Of a stretch of 54,303 nt of DNA, positions 1 to 7,094 are shown piece by piece. Position 1 is the stretch's first letter. Each line of letters begins with the position of its first letter. The notes beneath the pieces were generated by a model. That model ran no database searches, was not told the origin of the DNA, and was given only the letters and a program-made list of their open reading frames with translations. The stretch lies in contig CABSFY010000001.1 in assembly GCA_902477055.1 (NCBI GenBank), forward strand, positions 1-54,303, written 5' to 3'. The translations under genes and the position numbers were made by a program. The stretch comes from an uncultured Eubacteriales bacterium. GTDB taxonomy: Bacteria > Bacillota > Clostridia > Oscillospirales > Oscillospiraceae.

Positions 1-66
1 AAGATTTCGGCGAATTCGGAACTGCCTGTATGAGATTGCCACGTCGCTTCGCTCCTCGCAATGACA
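1..66. repeat. MITE-like palindromic repeat, copy A (right part, cut by window edge)
   Basis: Shares the core CGAATTCGGAACTGCCTG with copy B and ends with CCTCGCAATGACA, the same 13-bp terminus as copies B and C. The left half lies outside the window. A terminator hairpin follows, as beside copy B. Confidence 0.8.
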
Positions 67-92
67 CGAGCGGTAGCTTTTTGACACACAGT

Positions 93-124
93 GGGTAATC
101 CCATCCGGGATTACCTGTTTTTGC
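93..124 (+). terminator. Intrinsic terminator of a gene left of the window
   Basis: GGTAATCCC (94-102) pairs perfectly with GGGATTACC (107-115) around a 4-nt loop and is followed by TGTTTTT. It would end a rightward transcript that starts outside the window. Confidence 0.65.
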
Positions 125-287
125 TGCTACCGGGCAAGGACTCGAATAGCCGCAATAAATCCACGATGCCGACTACGTTCTATGGGGCAAAGCGGCCGAT
201 AGGAGTTCTTCCATCGACTGCTTTGTACGAAAATGTTAGTTATATAACATGGTAAGAGAAAAAATAGTCAATTTTGCTGGGAATCAC
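125..287. other. Intergenic stretch without a recognised gene
   Basis: I see no convincing coding sequence here. A short palindrome, ATGTTA (233-238) and TAACAT (245-250), lies about 40 bp upstream of the -35 box of the next promoter and could be a regulator site; this is a guess from symmetry only. Confidence 0.4.
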
Positions 288-316
288 TTGACAAATCCCG
301 CAAAATGCGCTATTCT
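288..316 (+). promoter_or_regulatory. Sigma-A-type promoter of the candidate small RNA
   Basis: TTGACA at 288-293 and TATTCT at 311-316 are separated by 17 bp, close to the vegetative consensus. The predicted start is about 323. The next rightward terminator is at 502-537, defining a ~215-nt unit. Confidence 0.7.
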
Positions 317-322
317 ATTCAC

Positions 323-537
323 GTAGTTAACCGCGATCCAAAGGGGAGGAGAACGGGGAGCTACATAAAGAGAGCAGAGCGATTCGCTTCAGCCCGTATG
401 TGGTGTCGGCGTGGCAAAGGCTCTCTTATTTGTGCCTGTAAAGGCATTCGGTGCGATGATGCGGCATTTCGTACCGGCGAGGAGCTTTCTGAAAGATCCT
501 AAAAAGACGAGTCCCGGGGCTGGGACTCGTCTTTTGT
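323..537 (+). ncRNA. Candidate structured small RNA, ~215 nt
   Basis: A strong promoter (288-316) and a strong terminator (502-537) bracket a stretch with no plausible protein. The only in-phase ATG (305) lies between the promoter boxes, upstream of the predicted transcription start. The stretch is rich in complementary segments: AAGAGAGC/GCTCTCTT enclosing AGCGATTCGCT, TGCCTGTAAAGGCA, a GGTGCGA/TTCGTACC arm, and AGGAGCTTTC/GAAAGATCCT before the terminator. A conspicuous purine run, GGGGAGGAGAACGGGGAG, is near the 5' end. It does not look like SRP, 6S, tmRNA or a riboswitch I know. Size, lineage and complexity would suit a raiA-type RNA, but I cannot confirm that. Confidence 0.55.
502..537. 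terminator. Bidirectional terminator between the small RNA and the DUF1653 gene
   Basis: AAAAGACGAGTCCC (502-515) is perfectly complementary to GGGACTCGTCTTTT (522-535) with a 6-nt loop. The A-rich left arm and T-rich right arm let it work in both directions, ending the rightward RNA and the leftward DUF1653 transcript. Confidence 0.9.
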
Positions 538-786
538 CTATCGCTTCGCGACGCTTTCGATCTCCTGCAATTCAAACCGAAAGGTCTGCTTGCAGTCCGG
601 GTATTTTTCGTGATCGACCTCGCTGAGGAACATCGCAAGCGGCCGCACCCACAGCGAGCCGTCGCCGTAGAGCTTGCGATAGACAACGTAGTCCTCACCC
701 GTTTCCGAATGGCGGGCCAGATCTTCAACGAGATAATAGTCCCCCTTGAAATGCCGGTACACGCGCTTCAATTTTAATTCCTGCAT
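538..786 (-). CDS. DUF1653 domain protein
   Basis: An 82-residue protein matching the small DUF1653 family throughout: it starts with a KRVYRHFKGDYY-type segment, then SETGEDYVVYRKLYGDGSLW and the terminal WVRPLAMFLSEVDHEKY. The family is widespread as a stand-alone domain; its biochemical function is not established to my knowledge. The ATG at 786 has a good GGAGG site 9 nt upstream. The message has a 160-nt leader made almost entirely of two copies of a hairpin-forming repeat, so expression is probably controlled through that RNA. The stop codon directly abuts the terminator hairpin. The gene stands alone in its transcription unit. Confidence 0.85.
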   Translation of the reverse strand: MQELKLKRVYRHFKGDYYLVEDLARHSETGEDYVVYRKLYGDGSLWVRPLAMFLSEVDHEKYPDCKQTFRFELQEIESVAKR

Positions 787-821
787 GGAATATCCTCCAA
801 TTTTATTCCTAGAAAACCGGT

Positions 822-880
822 CCTTGGCAGCACATGGGCAGACAAATCAATGTCATCCCATTCTTAGCTCATCAGACCGG
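822..880 (-). promoter_or_regulatory. Leader repeat unit 2 (start-codon-proximal)
   Basis: Second copy of a ~60-nt motif in the DUF1653 leader. Read leftward it contains GATGAGCTAAGA, then a hairpin TGGG..TGACA / TGTC..CCCA closed by a TTGATT loop, then CTGCCAAGG. Nearly identical to the unit at 888-950 with a 66-nt period. Confidence 0.7.
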
Positions 881-887
881 CGGCCGA

Positions 888-950
888 CCTTGGCAGTACA
901 TGGGCAGACAAATCAATGTCATCCCACTCTTAGCTCATCGAATCGACCGG
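888..950 (-). promoter_or_regulatory. Leader repeat unit 1 (5'-end-proximal)
   Basis: First copy of the ~60-nt motif. The predicted transcription start (about 949) coincides with its edge, so the RNA begins with this unit. Conservation between the two copies covers both the hairpin and the flanking single strands, as expected for a folded regulatory RNA rather than a plain spacer. Confidence 0.7.
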
Positions 951-955
951 GAATC

Positions 956-984
956 AATATAACATACTTTTTTCTGCCTGTCAA
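956..984 (-). promoter_or_regulatory. Promoter for the DUF1653 gene
   Basis: On the minus strand TTGACA (984-979) and TATATT (961-956) are 17 bp apart. Transcription would start near 949 and run through both leader repeats. Confidence 0.75.
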
Positions 985-1022
985 GCGCAACGTGCGACGC
1001 AGAGCGGAGAAAGGGGAGTATT

Positions 1023-2126
1023 ATGACGAATCTTTTTGACTATCTCTATTGGCGCGGGGATATTTCGACGCGGTTTGCGGCGTTTCAGGAGCTGGACGGC
1101 GCGATTTTGGCGCGGCTGTCCTATCTTCCGTTTGAGCTGGTGCTGCCGGAGTCGCCGGAGGTGCCGCTGCCGCTGCGGGATGTGGCTGCGATGCTGCTGG
1201 CCGTGCCGGGGCTGGAGGAGCGCGTGACGCAGCCGGAGGACCTTCGCCTGCTGCGGACGGTGCTGGAATGCGAGCGCTTTTCTCACGCCGCGCTGGTCGG
1301 CTTTGCCAGCCGACGGGACGCCGAAACGCAGACGCAGTTTTCGGCCCTGACGCTGCGTCTGCGGCCGGACGAGCTGCTGGTTTCCTTCCGTGGGACGGAT
1401 AACACCCTCGTCGGCTGGAAGGAGGACTTCAACATGGGCTTCGTCTGCCCGGTCCCGGCGCAGGAGCTTGCGGTGGCATATCTGGAACGAATTGCCGTGC
1501 AGTATCCCGGTGCGCTGCGCGTCGGCGGCCACTCCAAGGGCGGCAATCTGGCCGTTTATGCGGCGGCGTTCTGCAACCCGGCGGTACAGGAGCGAATTCT
1601 GTCGGTCTATAACTATGACGGTCCCGGCTTTGATGAAACGATCTTGCGCCGGGACGGCTATCGCGCTGTCTGCGGGCGGGTCCATACCTTTGTGCCGCAG
1701 TCGTCCATTGTTGGAATGCTGCTGGGCCACGAGGAGGAATACACGATCGTCCACAGCGAACGCATGGGCCTGATGCAGCACAATATTTATTCGTGGGAGG
1801 TCGAGCCGACGGGCTTTTTGCAGCTGGAAACCGTGACGAACAGCAGCCGCTTTATCGACCACACCATCAAGGCGTGGATCGCCGGAATGGACGTGCAGCA
1901 GCGCGAGCGCTTCGTCGATGCGGTCTACGACATCATGAAGAAAACGAACGCCGAAACGCTGCGCGACCTCAACGAAAACCGAATGAACAGCGCGATGAGC
2001 GTCCTGCGCTCGCTGAAGAACCTCGACGAGCAGACGCGCAGCGATGTGACGCACGCCATTGGCCTACTGCTGAAAAGCACAAAGATCGGCTTCACGCAAA
2101 CGCGCCAGGAAAAGAATGATGTGTAA
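1023..2126 (+). CDS. Mbeg1-like (DUF2974) lipase/esterase
   Basis: A 367-residue alpha/beta-hydrolase of the DUF2974/Mbeg1-like group. The nucleophile elbow G-H-S-K-G has its serine at residue 171, inside GGHSKGGNLAVYAA; a LLVSFRGTDNTLVGWKEDF segment before it is the typical lipase-like oxyanion strand; QHNIYSWEV, about 250, is where this family usually has its catalytic His region. There is no signal peptide, so it is probably cytoplasmic. The substrate is unknown; lipid or acyl-ester cleavage is inferred from the family. The ATG at 1023 follows GGGGAG at a normal distance. It is a single-gene unit ending at a hairpin shared with the facing plsY operon. Confidence 0.8.
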   Translation: MTNLFDYLYWRGDISTRFAAFQELDGAILARLSYLPFELVLPESPEVPLPLRDVAAMLLAVPGLEERVTQPEDLRLLRTVLECERFSHAALVGFASRRDAETQTQFSALTLRLRPDELLVSFRGTDNTLVGWKEDFNMGFVCPVPAQELAVAYLERIAVQYPGALRVGGHSKGGNLAVYAAAFCNPAVQERILSVYNYDGPGFDETILRRDGYRAVCGRVHTFVPQSSIVGMLLGHEEEYTIVHSERMGLMQHNIYSWEVEPTGFLQLETVTNSSRFIDHTIKAWIAGMDVQQRERFVDAVYDIMKKTNAETLRDLNENRMNSAMSVLRSLKNLDEQTRSDVTHAIGLLLKSTKIGFTQTRQEKNDV

Positions 2127-2129
2127 TAA

Positions 2130-2166
2130 AACGCCGGAGTCAGATTTTCCTGACTCCGGCGTTTCA
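2130..2166. terminator. Bidirectional terminator between lipase and plsY operon
   Basis: ACGCCGGAGTCAG and CTGACTCCGGCGT form a perfect stem with a short loop; A- and T-rich flanks on both sides allow termination of both facing transcripts. Confidence 0.85.
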
Positions 2167-2237
2167 GATGGTCAAAGAAGAGCACCCGTTCCGGTTTGAT
2201 ATGTGTATGCGAGATACACTGTAATGCGTAGATACCG

Positions 2238-2900
2238 CTATAAGAGGCCGTTCTTGTTTTCCTCCGGCACGGGCGGGGCTTCTTCCTCCGGCTCGTCGTC
2301 CGGGACGACGCTGAAGCGGTGGGTGTGCTTCAAAACGCCGATGATGCCGATCATCCCGCAGCCGAGGGCCAGCGATTGCTGCCCGTTCAGGACGAAATAG
2401 ATGACCGAAATGATGCCGAACAGGGTAAAAACGAGAATGCTCTTCCGGCGGTTTGGGTTGATTTTGACGAAAACGGAGAAGAAAATATACAGCCCCGCCA
2501 GCAGAAATATGATGCGCGATACCGGCAGCAGCGCCAGCAGCACGCCGAACGCCGTCGAGATGCACTTGCCGCCGTGCAGGTGGTTAAACAGGCCGACCGC
2601 GTGGCCCAGCACCGGCGCGACCAGCACGGCTGCGAACAGCAGCTGCGCCGCGTCAAGCGAACGCGAGGCCATATAGACCGGCAAAAAGCCCTTGAGCAGA
2701 TCCAGCGCGAGGCACAGCAGCCCCATCGCAGCGCCGCAGGTCGCAAAGACGTTCGCCGCACCGGGGTTTTGATCGGGGGTGTCCTTGGTAATGTCGCGGC
2801 CCATTAAGAGCTTCGGCAGTAGGCGGCTGAACATGATGCCGCCGAGCAGGAAGCCTCCGATGATCCACGAATACCAAAGCAGCAATTCATGCGGTTTCAT
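2238..2900 (-). CDS. plsY: PlsY-family glycerol-3-phosphate acyltransferase
   Basis: A 220-residue multi-pass membrane protein of the PlsY family, which transfers the acyl group of acyl-phosphate to glycerol-3-phosphate, the first step of phospholipid synthesis. Three family motifs are visible: DQNPGAANV (43-51, normally SGNxGATN), LDLLKG (about 66-71), and GHAVGLFNHLHGGKCIST (about 98-115). The first motif is altered, with NPGA for NxGA and no leading SGN, so it may be a divergent paralogue rather than the main enzyme. The C terminus is an acidic, proline-rich cytoplasmic tail. The start overlaps the end of the glycolipid glucosyltransferase gene by 14 bp, so both are co-translated; the pairing suggests membrane-lipid or glycolipid synthesis. 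Confidence 0.8.
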   Translation of the reverse strand: MKPHELLLWYSWIIGGFLLGGIMFSRLLPKLLMGRDITKDTPDQNPGAANVFATCGAAMGLLCLALDLLKGFLPVYMASRSLDAAQLLFAAVLVAPVLGHAVGLFNHLHGGKCISTAFGVLLALLPVSRIIFLLAGLYIFFSVFVKINPNRRKSILVFTLFGIISVIYFVLNGQQSLALGCGMIGIIGVLKHTHRFSVVPDDEPEEEAPPVPEENKNGLL

Positions 2901-4002
2901 GCTTCGTCACGCTTTCTATGATCCGGTCGGCGGCGTCGGGCGGGAAATTGTCGCGCTGCGCCTGCCGCATGGCCTCAGCGCGCTCCGGGTCGTTCAGCAG
3001 CGACAGCGCTGCGGTGACGGCCTCCTTTGCATTTTCGGCGCGGACGGAGGTGCCGTGCTCGGAGAAGAACGCGGCATTTTTCGTTTCGCAGCCGGAGAAG
3101 GCCAGAATGTGGACCAGCGGGATATTTGCGACGGCGGCCTCCGTGCTGGAAAGCCCGCCGGGCTTCGAGATCATCACGTCCGCCGCGTTCATATACCGCG
3201 CGACCTCACGCGTGAACGGGACGACGTGCAGCAGCTCACAATCGGCGTATGCGGCCTCCAGCTCCTGCTGCAATTCGGCATTGCGGCCGACGAGGACATA
3301 GATCGCAAACGGGCGCGTCGCCTGCCGCAGCAGCTCGTTGCAAAGTGCCTGAATGTTGCCGCAGCCGACACCGCCGCTCATGATGAGAACGATGGGCAGC
3401 TCCGCGTCCATGCCAAGCTGCTGCCGGGCGGCGGCGCGTTCGGCGTGGTCGGCAAAGCGGGCGCTGACCGGAATGCCGGTGGCGAAAATGCGCTCCGTCG
3501 GGATGCCCTGCTCCACCAGCTCCTGCCGCAGGGCCTCGTGCGGGATGAAATAGCCGTCGAGCACCGTTTCGCGCAGGAAGGGGATGCAGGTGTAGTCTGT
3601 CAGAATCCCATAGGAAGGAACGGCGTAGTCCGTTTTCTTCTTCAGCGCCGTGAGCGCCTCCATCGCGAAAAGATGCGTACACAGCACGGCATCGAAGCCC
3701 TCGTCCTCGATATAGGCGCGGAGCTTCCCGGCATATTTCGCGTTGGCGAGGTAGATCGGCGAGGTAATCTTCGTCGCGCTGTACAGCGCACCCACGCCGT
3801 AGATCGCGCCAAACACAGCGGGGGCATTTTTGATGATGCCGTTATAGGTGTTCGCGGCAATTTTTGCCGCCTTTTTGCTGCGGAAATCGAGCGGATCGGC
3901 GAGCGTGTATTCATAGCCCTTGCGTTCGATCGCTTCGATCAGGGCGTTTGCTGCGCTGTTGTGACCTTCGCCGGTCGCGCAGCTCAGTACCAGTAGCTTC
4001 AT
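2887..4002 (-). CDS. MGDG synthase-type (UgtP-like) glycolipid glycosyltransferase
   Basis: A 371-residue GT-B glycosyltransferase of the MurG/MGDG-synthase group. The N-terminal loop CATGEGHNSAANAL (8-21) is the acceptor/lipid-side motif of diacylglycerol glucosyltransferases; the donor-binding half has LIMSGGVGCGN and SKPGGLSSTEA, the nucleotide-sugar signature. It probably adds sugar from a UDP-sugar to diacylglycerol at the inner face of the membrane, forming glycolipid or a lipoteichoic-acid anchor. That is known for the family; the actual sugar is not readable. It lies between an aldolase-like gene upstream (30-bp gap) and plsY, which it overlaps. The start at 4002 has an AAAGGAA site. 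Confidence 0.82.
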   Translation of the reverse strand: MKLLVLSCATGEGHNSAANALIEAIERKGYEYTLADPLDFRSKKAAKIAANTYNGIIKNAPAVFGAIYGVGALYSATKITSPIYLANAKYAGKLRAYIEDEGFDAVLCTHLFAMEALTALKKKTDYAVPSYGILTDYTCIPFLRETVLDGYFIPHEALRQELVEQGIPTERIFATGIPVSARFADHAERAAARQQLGMDAELPIVLIMSGGVGCGNIQALCNELLRQATRPFAIYVLVGRNAELQQELEAAYADCELLHVVPFTREVARYMNAADVMISKPGGLSSTEAAVANIPLVHILAFSGCETKNAAFFSEHGTSVRAENAKEAVTAALSLLNDPERAEAMRQAQRDNFPPDAADRIIESVTKHETA

Positions 4003-4031
4003 GAGAAATCGGTTCCTTTCCGTGGCGGCCC

Positions 4032-5276
4032 TCAGACGCGCGGCAGATCGAAGGCCTCGACGATCGTTTCGATATCTTCGTCCGTGATGTGGATGATCTT
4101 GCCGAGGGGGGCGGTGTCGATGACGGACCGTGCCGTCGCCTCCATGACCTCCATGCGGTCAAAGGCCTTCAAAAGATTGTTGCCGGTTGTGACCGCGCCG
4201 ACGTTTTCCACCAGCATTGCGGGCTTGGCGGGGGCGAAAGCGGCGGCGAGCGTTTCCGGCGCGTCGTAATAAGCATCGAACTGCCCGTACAGCAGGTCGC
4301 GGAGCTGGAGATAGCTCTCCGGGATCGTCCGTGCGTCGAGATACGTACGGCAGGCAGCAAAGGCCGTGAGATACGGCGGCTGCGCGGTCATCACGGCGTT
4401 GACCTCCGGCCGGGCCTGATAGAGCGCGGCGTGGAGCTGTGCGGTGGTGTGTGCCGTTTCGGTTTCCGGCGTGACCCAGAGCAGGTCCTGCGGCTCCAAA
4501 AGGTCAAGATCGAGGCAGGCGGGTGTCATGAGAAAGCCACCCTGCGGCAGACGGACAGAGCAGCTGCCCTGCGCGGCGGTGAACAGACCGGTCCGATAGC
4601 AGCGGCGTGTGATCTTCAAGATTTCCTGCGCCGCATCGGCAGCGTCGGCGGGCAGGGGAGCGCCCTGTACCTCGCGAAGCCGGTGATACGCGGGTATCGG
4701 CTGCGGCGTACCGAGGCGGCGGGCGGCCAGCTCCAGCTCTGCACTGTAGTTCAGCAGCTCAAAGCGGCGGAAGGCCTCGAACATATCCGGCGCAACGACA
4801 CAAAGACCGTGATTTTCCAGCATGGCGATGTTCTGACCCTTGGCAAATACTGCGCTGACCTTCTTGCCGAGCGCCTCGCTGCCGGGGCAGTCGTAGGCCG
4901 CCATGGACATCTCACCCTGCACGGTCGAGCAGACTAAGCTTTGCAGCGGCAGCCGCCGCACGATGGAGAAGGAAACGGGAACGGGCGGATGCGCGTGCAA
5001 AATCGCGCGGACATCCGGGCGCAGCCGGTAAACGGCGGTATGGAACGGCAGCTCGCAGGAGGGCTTGTACTTTCCGTGGCAAACGCCGTCGGGGGTGACG
5101 CAAATGATATCCTCCGGCGTCAGCGTTCCCTTGTCGATGCCGGACGGCGTGATCCAGATATTGCCGTCATCGTCCAGAACCGACAGATTGCCGCCGGACA
5201 TGGTGGTCAGCCCCTTGTCATAAATACGCTGCATAAAAGAAACCAGGACCTGTGCGGGCCGGAGTGCCTTGTTCAT
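4032..5276 (-). CDS. Tandem class II aldolase/adducin-domain protein, second domain degenerate
   Basis: A 414-residue protein with two class II aldolase/adducin domains. The first (about 1-215) has the full metal site: E75, the H-x-H pair H94/H96 (ILHAHPPV) and H156 (ENHGLCV), so it should bind zinc and act on a phospho-sugar such as fuculose- or rhamnulose-1-phosphate. The second (about 230-414) keeps the fold signature but has TAQ in place of HAH and ENVGAV in place of ENHG, so it has lost its metal ligands. I chose the ATG at 5276 because an AAGGAG site precedes it; the longer frame runs back into the upstream terminator. First gene of the leftward operon. Confidence 0.82.
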   Translation of the reverse strand: MNKALRPAQVLVSFMQRIYDKGLTTMSGGNLSVLDDDGNIWITPSGIDKGTLTPEDIICVTPDGVCHGKYKPSCELPFHTAVYRLRPDVRAILHAHPPVPVSFSIVRRLPLQSLVCSTVQGEMSMAAYDCPGSEALGKKVSAVFAKGQNIAMLENHGLCVVAPDMFEAFRRFELLNYSAELELAARRLGTPQPIPAYHRLREVQGAPLPADAADAAQEILKITRRCYRTGLFTAAQGSCSVRLPQGGFLMTPACLDLDLLEPQDLLWVTPETETAHTTAQLHAALYQARPEVNAVMTAQPPYLTAFAACRTYLDARTIPESYLQLRDLLYGQFDAYYDAPETLAAAFAPAKPAMLVENVGAVTTGNNLLKAFDRMEVMEATARSVIDTAPLGKIIHITDEDIETIVEAFDLPRV

Positions 5277-5291
5277 AGTATTTCTCCTTTC

Positions 5292-5334
5292 AGAAAAAAA
5301 CAGACGCGAGGGGTAGGAAATACCTCTCGCGCCT
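5292..5334 (-). terminator. Terminator of the selenium-transport operon
   Basis: Read leftward, GGCGCGAGAGGTA and TACCCCTCGCG pair (with a G-U) and are followed by TCTGTTTTTTT. It separates the operon starting at YedE from the aldolase operon. Confidence 0.8.
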
Positions 5335-5387
5335 ATTGTAAACCTAAAATCGAATCGTGTCAATATCCGCGGCACGCTTTGTCCGGC

Positions 5388-5627
5388 TCAGTCGCTTTGA
5401 TAAACGGTTTCATAGCCGTTGGAAAGCTGGCGGACGATCTGTTCGATCTCCTGCGCATCAGCCTCCGCCGGGGGCAGCCAGCCGCCCTCGCAGCGGACGC
5501 ACGTGCCGCAGCTGCTGCTCAGGCTGCGCGGGACCGGCATCAGCGTCGCCGGGATGCCCGCCGCCTCGCAGGAGCGCTTGTAGCGGATTGCGCCGAAGTG
5601 CGAGTAGACTGTTGCAAGATAGATCAT
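5388..5627 (-). CDS. DUF3343 protein, putative Se/S carrier
   Basis: A 79-residue DUF3343 protein. The family is usually found beside YedE and TusA/YedF-like proteins and is annotated as a putative Se/S carrier. A cysteine cluster CGTCVRC (about 40-46) is where a persulfide or selenide could be held. It overlaps the TusA-like gene upstream by 4 bp, so the two are translationally coupled, and it is the last gene of the YedE operon. The role in delivering selenium or sulfur is inferred from context. Confidence 0.75.
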   Translation of the reverse strand: MIYLATVYSHFGAIRYKRSCEAAGIPATLMPVPRSLSSSCGTCVRCEGGWLPPAEADAQEIEQIVRQLSNGYETVYQSD

Positions 5628-5830
5628 TTCGTAAAGGTCAGCGTGTATTCGCCGTCCTTTTCCTCGACCTTAACGCCGTAGCCCTGATGGGTGGCGTAGC
5701 GGGAGGTGTTTTCCTTGGCGGCGTGGTTGTCCACGATGATCTGATAGGTGTTTTCCTTGGAGGCCATGGCCTCACGGAGCAGCAGGACAGGTTCCGGGCA
5801 GGACAGTCCGCGCGCATCGATCAATTTCAT
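5624..5830 (-). CDS. TusA/SirA/YedF-family sulfurtransferase-like protein
   Basis: A 68-residue protein with the TusA signature: a short strand, then the invariant Cys in GLSCPEPV (C11). TusA-family proteins carry a persulfide (or possibly a selenide) on this Cys and pass it to partners. Full-length YedF has an extra C-terminal domain that is absent here; the adjacent DUF3343 gene may supply the missing function. It lies 12 bp downstream of the YedE-type transporter. Role in selenium mobilisation is an inference from the neighbours. Confidence 0.82.
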   Translation of the reverse strand: MKLIDARGLSCPEPVLLLREAMASKENTYQIIVDNHAAKENTSRYATHQGYGVKVEEKDGEYTLTFTK

Positions 5831-5842
5831 ATTCGTTTCTCC

Positions 5843-6922
5843 TTATGCTTTCTTGCGGAAGGTGTTGAGGCAGGCAACCACGGCGACGATGCCGAGGCCG
5901 ATGAGAACGGCGATCTTGCCTGCGGAGGTGGGACCGTCGGCGCTGGAGGCGAGGCCGAAGTTGTGCGCAGCAGCAGCACCGGCGATCAGGCCGAGGACGG
6001 TGACGGCGCTATCGCCGTTGCCCTCGCCGGACAGCACGAGCTGACGCAGCGGGCAGCCGCCGAGCAGAACGCAGCCGAAGCCGACCAGCAGCATACCGAG
6101 GCCGTTCCAGAGCCAATCGGTATGCGCCACGGGCTGGCCCTCCATCGCGAGCTTGAAGTAGGTGCCATCGGTCGCGCCGGTGAGGATGAGGTTGCAGAGC
6201 AGGGCGCTGACCAGAATGGCGATGAAGCCGAACAGGAGCTTGAACTCCTTGAACAGGACTGCATCACGGATGCCGCCGACCATGCACAGGCGGGTGCGCT
6301 GTGCCAGAGCGCCGACGATCAGACCGGCGATCAGGCTGATGGCGATGGCAGCGTGCTTTGAGCCGGGGCCTTCTTCGGAGAAGAAAAGAAACGCGGGTGC
6401 TGCGACGAGCAGAATGAACATCACAACCTGCGCGGCCGGGAAGATGATGCCGTCGAAGCGGGCGAGCTTATAGGTGCGCTTGAGGGTGTAGCCCTTCTTG
6501 AGGAAGAACACGCCGACAAGAATGCCGAGGGCGAAGCCAATCAGGCCGAAGATGGCGTTGATGTCGCCGCCCGCGATACGGAGAATCATGCGGAACGGGC
6601 AGCCGAGGAACATCAGGCAGCCGATCATCACGAAGAAGCCGAGAACAAAGCGGGTCATCGGTGCGCTGCCGCCCTTAGAGCCGAATTCCTTCTTGCACAG
6701 CGCCATGATGAAGCTGCCGAGGACGAGACCGATGATCTCCGGACGGATGTACTGGACGGCGGCGGCACGATGCAGGCCGAGGCCGCCGGCGGTATCGCGC
6801 AGGAAGCAGGCGATGCAGAAGCCCATGTTCTGCGGGTTGCCGAAGAACACCAGCAGTGCGGAAATCACACCGATGATGCAGCCGGCAACAATGATCCATA
6901 ACTTTTCTTTTTTCAGGGACAT
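5843..6922 (-). CDS. yedE: YedE-family putative selenium transporter
   Basis: A 359-residue membrane protein of the YeeE/YedE family, with about ten hydrophobic segments. It has the Cys-containing family motifs in both halves: MGFCIACFLRDTAG near residue 33, FLGCPFRMILR near 110, RTRLCMVGGIRD near 210 and LGGCPLRQLVLSGEGN near 290. YedE relatives beside TusA and DUF3343 genes are thought to import a selenium compound; thiosulfate-type import is the alternative. The ATG at 6922 has an AAAGGAG site. Its promoter (TATACT at 6987-6982) overlaps a LysR-type palindrome, so the divergent LysR protein probably controls it. Confidence 0.85.
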   Translation of the reverse strand: MSLKKEKLWIIVAGCIIGVISALLVFFGNPQNMGFCIACFLRDTAGGLGLHRAAAVQYIRPEIIGLVLGSFIMALCKKEFGSKGGSAPMTRFVLGFFVMIGCLMFLGCPFRMILRIAGGDINAIFGLIGFALGILVGVFFLKKGYTLKRTYKLARFDGIIFPAAQVVMFILLVAAPAFLFFSEEGPGSKHAAIAISLIAGLIVGALAQRTRLCMVGGIRDAVLFKEFKLLFGFIAILVSALLCNLILTGATDGTYFKLAMEGQPVAHTDWLWNGLGMLLVGFGCVLLGGCPLRQLVLSGEGNGDSAVTVLGLIAGAAAAHNFGLASSADGPTSAGKIAVLIGLGIVAVVACLNTFRKKA

Positions 6923-6944
6923 TGTAACACTCCTTTTCTCTCTC

Positions 6945-6966
6945 GAGCGGCGGGATTGTGCCGCTC
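6945..6966 (-). promoter_or_regulatory. Leader hairpin upstream of yedE
   Basis: GAGCGGC (6945-6951) and GCCGCTC (6960-6966) form a 7-bp stem in the predicted 5' leader of the yedE message, just before the ribosome site. It may tune stability or initiation. Confidence 0.4.
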
Positions 6967-6981
6967 CGAATTTCTATTTTA

Positions 6982-7011
6982 AGTATATTTGAGAATGGTT
7001 GGAAAGTCCAA
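6982..7011 (-). promoter_or_regulatory. Promoter of the yedE operon
   Basis: Read leftward, a weak -35 TTGGAC (7011-7006) and a good -10 TATACT (6987-6982) are 18 bp apart. The -35 box is itself one half-site of the regulator palindrome. Confidence 0.55.
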
Positions 7012-7035
7012 TTGCTATTATTTATAGTTTTGGAC
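6999..7035. promoter_or_regulatory. Candidate LysR operator in the divergent promoter region
   Basis: TTGGA-AAG-TCCAA (6999-7011) is a palindrome, and a third half-site TTGGAC follows at 7030-7035, giving a GTCCAA/TTGGAC pair 24 bp apart. The arrangement suits a LysR tetramer covering both divergent promoters. Confidence 0.6.
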
Positions 7036-7042
7036 AATTTAT

Positions 7043-7071
7043 TTGAAAATTTAATAACATCGTGCTATAAT
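7043..7071 (+). promoter_or_regulatory. Promoter of the class-V PLP enzyme/LysR/Nudix operon
   Basis: TTGAAA (7043-7048) and TATAAT (7066-7071) with a 17-bp spacer; a GGAGG site and the ATG at 7095 follow. Confidence 0.75.
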
Positions 7072-7094
7072 GGAAAAAACGGAGGAAATTGTGA

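Noticed and set aside
305..502. Rightward 65-residue frame over the candidate small RNA
   Set aside because: Its ATG lies within the promoter, before the predicted start, and the protein has no family or normal composition.
858..880. CTGATGAG resembling a hammerhead core in leader unit 2
   Set aside because: The required GAAA and third stem are absent, and unit 1 has TCGATGAG instead, so a ribozyme is unlikely.
822..950. Two repeats as a short CRISPR array
   Set aside because: Only two copies with a 7-bp gap between them, no uniform spacers and no cas genes.
981..2054. Long leftward frame opposite the lipase
   Set aside because: Antisense shadow typical of GC-rich genes: no domain, His/Arg/Gln-rich, and the lipase has the GHSKG motif.
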